A stretch of DNA of 14,710 nt from Clostridium sp. CAG:1013 (GTDB lineage: Bacteria > Bacillota > Clostridia > Oscillospirales > Acutalibacteraceae): positions 74,177 through 88,886 of the forward strand of contig HF972686.1 in assembly GCA_000432995.1 (NCBI GenBank). The letters run 5' to 3'. The translations under genes were made by a program, and so were the position numbers. Positions 11,161-14,710 of the stretch are shown piece after piece; position 1 is the stretch's first letter, and the number at the start of each line of letters is the position of its first letter. The notes under the pieces were generated by a model that searched no databases, was not told where the DNA came from, and worked only from the letters and a program-made list of their open reading frames with translations.

Positions 11161-13599
11161 TTATTTTTCCACCTTTTTAGCTCCCAGATTCTTGGTCGGG
11201 GGCACAGGAGAAGCGTGCCAGATGTTTCCGGCGTACTCCCGGATGGCACGGTCGGCGGCGAAACGGCCTGCCCCGGCGATGTTCAGCAGGGACATGCGGT
11301 TCCAGCCGGTCTGATCCTGATAGAGCTTCTCGGCCCGCTGCTGAGCTTCATGGTAGGAACGCAGGTCGGCCAAAGCCATGTAGCGGTCCTCCTGGAGCAG
11401 GGTCTTGAAGATATCCTTAAACTGGCCGCCGTTCATGGAGCCCATTTCGTCCATGGCGCGGCGCACCAGGGCGTCGTTCTGGTACTGGTTCTGGGGATGA
11501 TAGCCGGAGCGCTTCAGCTGCTCCACCTGAGAGGCGGTCATGCCGAAGAGAATGATATTCTCATCGCCCACGGTCTCGTGGATCTCCACATTGGCGCCGT
11601 CCAGAGTGCCCAGGGTAATGGCGCCGTTGATCATGAACTTCATGTTGCTGGTGCCGGAAGCCTCGGTGCCGGCCAGAGAGATCTGCTCGCTGATCTCCGC
11701 GGCGGGAGTGAGCAGCTCTGCCCAAGTGACGGAGTAGTTCTCCACAAACACGATCTTCAGCTTCTTGTTCACCCGCTCGTCAGCGTTGATGATCTTGGCC
11801 AGAGCCGCGATGAACTGGATGATCTGCTTGGCGAAATAGTAGCCGGGAGCGGCCTTGGCGCCGAAGAAATAGGTGTGGGGAGTGAAATCGGCATTGGGGT
11901 TCTCACGCAGCCACTGATAGGTGGCCAGAATATTCAGAGCGTTCATGTGCTGACGCTTGTACTCGTGGAGACGCTTTACCTGCACGTCGAACAGGGAATC
12001 GGGATCCACCACGTCGTTCTGAGTCTTTTTCAGGTACTTGGCCAGGCGCTCCTTGTTGGCGTGCTTGATATCCTGGAGCTGCTTGAGCACCGCGGCGTCA
12101 TCCTTGTATTTTGCCAGACCACGCAGCTTGTCGGCGTCGTAGATGTAGTCCCGGCCGATCAGGTCGGTGATCATCCCAGCCAGCTTGGGGTTGGACTGGT
12201 TCAGCCACCGCCGATGGGCGATGCCGTTGGTCACGTTGGTAAACTTCTGAGGCTCTTCCTCGTAAAAGTCGTGGAACACGTCGTCCTTCAGGATCTCACT
12301 GTGGAGAGCGGACACGCCGTTGACGGTGTGAGAGCCGATGACGGCCAGGTTGGCCATCTTCACATAGCCGTCGTTGAGGGGGGCCATGCGGTAGATCTTG
12401 GCCTCGTCCACGCCCTTGGCACGCATCTCTTCCCAGAAGCGCCGGTCAATCTCCTCCACGATCTGATAGATTCGGGGCAGGCGCATCTTGAACAGGTCAC
12501 GGTTCCAGGTCTCCAGAGCCTCGCTCATGACGGTGTGGTTGGTGTAGGCCACGGTCCGCTTCACGATATCCCAAGCAGCGTCCCAACCGTAGCCGCACTC
12601 GTCCAGCATCACGCGCATCATTTCGGGAATGGTGAGCACGGGATGGGTGTCGTTCAGATGGATGGCCGCCAGCTCGGGCAGCTGATCCAGGTTGCCGTGG
12701 GCGTACAGGTGCCGCCGGATGATGTCCTGGATAGAAGCGGACACCAGGAAATACTGCTGGGAAAGCCGCAGCAGCTTGCCGTCGGTGTGGTTGTCCTCGG
12801 GATAGAGCACCTTGGTGATGACTTCGCTCATGGCCTGCTGCTCCATGGCCCGCATGTAGTTGCCGCCGTTAAAGAGCTTCATGTCGAACTTGTCGTTTTC
12901 AGCCTTCCAGATGCGCAGCAGGCTGATTCCCTTGCCGTCCATGCCGGCGATGTACATGTCGTAGGGCACGGCGGTGACGGTGGTGTAATCCTTGTGGCGC
13001 ACGGAGTGGTACTGGTCGTGCCACTGCTCCTCAATGTGTCCGCCGAAGTGGACTTCCACGGAGCTCTCAGGCACTTTTTGCAGCCAGACGCTGCCGCCGG
13101 GCAGCCAGAAATCGGGCAGCTCGGTCTGCCAGCCGTCTACCAGCTTCTGGCGGAAGATGCCGTACTCATACCGCAGGGAGTAGCCCATGGCGGGGTAACC
13201 CTGGGTGGCCAGGCCGTCCATGAAGCAGGCGGCCAGACGGCCCAAACCGCCGTTGCCCAGACCTGCGTCAGGCTCCTGCTCGTAAAGGGAGTCCAGCTTG
13301 ATGCCGTAATCAGAAAGGGCCTTGCGGAAGTTTTCTTCCAGACCCAGATTATACAGGTTATTCCGCAGGGAACGGCCCAGCAGGAATTCCATGCACAGGT
13401 AATACACCTGCTTGGTGCCGGTCTTTTCCGCGTTGTTGACAAATTCGGTGCGGCCCTTGGTGAGCAGTTCCCGGACAATCAAAACGCTTGCCTTGTAATA
13501 TTCCTCGTCGGTGGCGTTTTCTAAAGAGACCCCAAAGGTGTGGGCCAACCGGTCCTTGATGGCCTCCTTGATTTGTTCGACACTCAGCTTGTAATCCAT
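11161..13599 (-). CDS. glgP: glycogen/alpha-glucan phosphorylase
   Basis: This 812-residue protein has the family's usual length and is co-linear throughout. It removes glucose from alpha-1,4-glucan ends with phosphate, giving glucose-1-phosphate in the cytoplasm. Diagnostic sequence includes YLCMEFLLGRSL (67-78), EPDAGLGNGGLGRLAACFMD (109-128), HLNDTHPVL (314-322), FTNVTNGIAHRRWL (453-466), QVKRLHEYKRQ (540-550) and the PLP-binding EASGTSNMKFMING, whose lysine is Lys654. The ATG (13597-13599) has GGAGG 7 bases upstream. At least one good promoter lies about 70-100 bases upstream, and a second, farther one would give a structured leader. The GH13 hydrolase gene downstream likely shares the transcript. 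No frameshift or missing key residue is seen. Confidence 0.97.
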   Translation of the reverse strand: MDYKLSVEQIKEAIKDRLAHTFGVSLENATDEEYYKASVLIVRELLTKGRTEFVNNAEKTGTKQVYYLCMEFLLGRSLRNNLYNLGLEENFRKALSDYGIKLDSLYEQEPDAGLGNGGLGRLAACFMDGLATQGYPAMGYSLRYEYGIFRQKLVDGWQTELPDFWLPGGSVWLQKVPESSVEVHFGGHIEEQWHDQYHSVRHKDYTTVTAVPYDMYIAGMDGKGISLLRIWKAENDKFDMKLFNGGNYMRAMEQQAMSEVITKVLYPEDNHTDGKLLRLSQQYFLVSASIQDIIRRHLYAHGNLDQLPELAAIHLNDTHPVLTIPEMMRVMLDECGYGWDAAWDIVKRTVAYTNHTVMSEALETWNRDLFKMRLPRIYQIVEEIDRRFWEEMRAKGVDEAKIYRMAPLNDGYVKMANLAVIGSHTVNGVSALHSEILKDDVFHDFYEEEPQKFTNVTNGIAHRRWLNQSNPKLAGMITDLIGRDYIYDADKLRGLAKYKDDAAVLKQLQDIKHANKERLAKYLKKTQNDVVDPDSLFDVQVKRLHEYKRQHMNALNILATYQWLRENPNADFTPHTYFFGAKAAPGYYFAKQIIQFIAALAKIINADERVNKKLKIVFVENYSVTWAELLTPAAEISEQISLAGTEASGTSNMKFMINGAITLGTLDGANVEIHETVGDENIILFGMTASQVEQLKRSGYHPQNQYQNDALVRRAMDEMGSMNGGQFKDIFKTLLQEDRYMALADLRSYHEAQQRAEKLYQDQTGWNRMSLLNIAGAGRFAADRAIREYAGNIWHASPVPPTKNLGAKKVEK

Positions 13600-13674
13600 T
13601 GAGATTCCTCCAAAAACTATTTAAACTGCATAAATTAGATTAAAAAATATGCTGCAATCAACTTTGCCATGTGC

Positions 13675-13703
13675 ATTATAAACTAAAAAGACAGGAAAAA
13701 CAA
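13675..13703 (-). promoter_or_regulatory. proximal promoter of glgP
   Basis: On the minus strand, TTGTTT (13698-13703) lies 17 bases ahead of a perfect TATAAT (13675-13680). Transcription would start near 13668, giving a leader of about 70 bases before the glgP ATG. Confidence 0.75.
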
Positions 13704-13714
13704 TCGCAATAAAT

Positions 13715-13772
13715 CCCCAAGCTGCTCTCAGATATTTGTACATTCTTTACAAATTGAGCTGTCAGCCTGGGG
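13715..13772 (-). ncRNA. structured leader or small RNA upstream of glgP (candidate)
   Basis: The two halves of this stretch are imperfect inverted repeats. CCCCA pairs with TGGGG, GCTG with CAGC, CTCA with TGAG and ATTTGTA with TACAAAT, about 20 pairs in total with an asymmetric internal loop and a small bulge. It starts about 15 bases downstream of a minus-strand promoter (13797-13825), so it would be transcribed as a long hairpin ahead of glgP. I recognise no known riboswitch class. No clean T-tract follows, although T-rich patches (TTGTTTTTCC) occur 13 bases later. It could also be a DNA-level regulator site. Confidence 0.35.
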
Positions 13773-13796
13773 AAAACCCGCCATTCTTTTGGTTTT

Positions 13797-13825
13797 ATCA
13801 TAGCACAGATAGGGCGGGGATACAA
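13797..13825 (-). promoter_or_regulatory. distal minus-strand promoter toward glgP
   Basis: On the minus strand, TTGTAT (13820-13825), a 17-base spacer and TATGAT (13797-13802) form a promoter, and a TG one base ahead of the -10 makes it an extended type. Transcription would start near 13790 and run through the palindrome at 13715-13772 toward glgP. Flanking GGCGGG/CCCGCC repeats (13813-13818 and 13777-13782) could form an operator or an extra stem. Confidence 0.6.
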
Positions 13826-13909
13826 TAAAAAAACAGGTAAAAAACGTTTGCGGTTTTGAGTTTGGGCAGTTCGTTTGTGGAAAAAAACGTGAAATTGGAG
13901 AGAAAGCTC

Positions 13910-13938
13910 TTCCCGAAAAAGAGATTATGCAATATAAT
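13910..13938 (+). promoter_or_regulatory. promoter of the zapA-like gene
   Basis: A perfect TATAAT lies at 13933-13938. Seventeen bases upstream, TTCCCG (13910-13915) is only a weak -35 match. A start near 13945 would give a leader of about 40 bases before the ATG at 13987. Confidence 0.55.
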
Positions 13939-13986
13939 AGGTTTACGCGAGAGCACCAGCGGCTCTGGGAAAGGATGGAGTTTAGA

Positions 13987-14710
13987 ATGGAAAAACGTCG
14001 GGTACGGCTGGAGATCAACGGGGTGGTCTGCGGGCTCATCACCCAGGAGAGCGACGAATATATGCGGTCCCTGGCGGAAGAGGTGGGGGATTTGATCACC
14101 GAGATCCAGATCGCCTCTCCTTATATTACCCTGGAAGCGGCCGCCATAACCGCGGCTCTGAGCTATTGTGACGACGCCAAAAAGAACGGGCAAAAGCGTC
14201 ACGAGCTTCAGGAGCGGGTGGACGAGCTGGAAGTGGAAGCGGAAGTCTGGCAGGAGGAGCGGGACGATATGGTTAAAAACGGGCCCAATCCCCAGACCAG
14301 AGAACGAATTGAGACTTTGGAGCGGGAGAACACTGCCCTTCAGGAAGCCGCTCAAAATATGGAAGAATTGCAGGCCAGGATCACCGCCTTGGAGGATGAA
14401 AACGCTGCCCTGCGCCAGGAGACGGAGCAGATGGCTCAAATGGCCGCTCTGCGCCGGGAATTGGAGAGGCTCCAAGGGGAGAACGGCCGTCTGCGTCAGG
14501 CGGCGGAGGGATCTCCGGAGAAGGCCAAGCTGGTGGAAGAATTGGAAAAATTAGCCGCCGACAACGCGGCTTTAAAGCTTGCCGCAGAGGAGAAAGAGGC
14601 CCTGGTCCAGAAGGCAGAGCAGGAAAAGAAGGCCACAGTAGCCGCTGCCAAGCGGGCAGTGGAAGAGGCCAAGCGGCTGGTGGATCAGGCCAAGGAGGAA
14701 GCCGCTGCTG
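13987..14710 (+). CDS. zapA: ZapA-family cell division protein with long coiled-coil tail (partial)
   Basis: The frame from the ATG at 13987-13989 stays open to the window edge (241 codons), so the 3' end is missing. Residues 1-70 match ZapA: a short beta start (RRVRLEINGVVCGLI), then EYMRSLAEEVGDLITEI and TLEAAAITAALSYCDDAKK helices. ZapA binds FtsZ and bundles protofilaments at the division site. Typical bacterial ZapA proteins end near 90-110 residues. Here, from about residue 70 on, the sequence is a heptad-rich coiled coil (repeated LExEN, LRxE, LEELxxL patterns) turning into an Ala/Lys/Glu-rich helix. The ATG has GGAG 6 bases upstream; an in-frame ATG at 13975 is too close to a ribosome site. 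It is transcribed away from glgP. Confidence 0.85.
   Translation, partial: MEKRRVRLEINGVVCGLITQESDEYMRSLAEEVGDLITEIQIASPYITLEAAAITAALSYCDDAKKNGQKRHELQERVDELEVEAEVWQEERDDMVKNGPNPQTRERIETLERENTALQEAAQNMEELQARITALEDENAALRQETEQMAQMAALRRELERLQGENGRLRQAAEGSPEKAKLVEELEKLAADNAALKLAAEEKEALVQKAEQEKKATVAAAKRAVEEAKRLVDQAKEEAAA

Larger units (their letters stand above)
13600..13986. other. divergent regulatory region between glgP and zapA
   Basis: These 387 bases are AT-rich compared with the flanking genes and hold no credible protein gene. From left to right they contain the glgP leader, the glgP proximal promoter (13675-13703), a 58-bp imperfect palindrome (13715-13772), a second minus-strand promoter (13797-13825), and the zapA promoter and leader (from 13910). 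Confidence 0.75.

Noticed and set aside
11215..13524. 769-residue open frame on the + strand opposite glgP
   Set aside because: It is the antisense shadow of a fully conserved glycogen phosphorylase. Its translation is Val/Gly/His-rich without motifs, and it has no ribosome site or independent support.
13715..13772. The long palindrome as a Rho-independent terminator
   Set aside because: Neither strand has a proper T-tract directly after the stem, and no gene ends into it; both flanking genes diverge from here.

Overview
The window looks like a chromosomal piece of a Gram-positive, moderately GC-rich anaerobic Firmicute, most likely a Clostridia/Oscillospiraceae-type gut bacterium. The basis is strong AGGAGG-type ribosome binding sites, occasional GTG starts, Rho-independent terminators with U-tracts, a Dlt-type envelope-modification operon, a glgP/amylase pair and a ZapA with a coiled-coil tail. 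The genus is an inference. I saw no insertion sequence, phage gene or CRISPR array.

Layout. (1) Positions 1-246: the last 27 codons of an unidentified + strand gene, followed by a convergent pair of terminators. (2) 245-7979, all on the minus strand: a seven-gene block read in the order OmpR-family response regulator, sensor kinase, DltA-like adenylation enzyme, PLP (fold III) decarboxylase, DltC-like carrier protein, MBOAT O-acyltransferase, SGNH/DltD-like membrane-anchored protein. (3) 8026-8740: a lysine/serine-rich lipoprotein gene with its own promoter and a strong terminator. (4) 8796-9154: tRNA-Arg(ACG) with a consensus promoter and three tandem terminators. (5) 9151-13825: glycogen phosphorylase followed by a cytoplasmic GH13 alpha-glucan hydrolase, with two promoters and a large hairpin upstream. 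(6) 13910-14710, + strand: a ZapA-type cell-division protein with a long coiled-coil tail, cut by the window edge.

How the genes work together. The block at 245-5879 has the logic of a dlt operon: activate an amino acid as an adenylate, load it on a carrier protein, pass it through an MBOAT, and finish with an SGNH protein outside the membrane. It differs from the standard D-alanylation operon. It contains a PLP decarboxylase whose motifs resemble the carrier-associated decarboxylases (BtrK of butirosin synthesis and the exosortase-A-associated family) more than LysA. The adenylation enzyme has Ser where DltA has its D-Ala-selecting Cys. The MBOAT has AlgI-like length, the SGNH protein is short, and no dltX is present. 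My main hypothesis is that it esterifies an envelope polymer with a decarboxylated (omega-)amino acid such as beta-alanine or 4-aminobutyrate, rather than D-alanine, under control of the upstream two-component system. The polycationic lipoprotein next door may belong to the same surface-charge programme. GlgP and the GH13 enzyme would jointly break down glycogen or maltodextrin in the cytoplasm.
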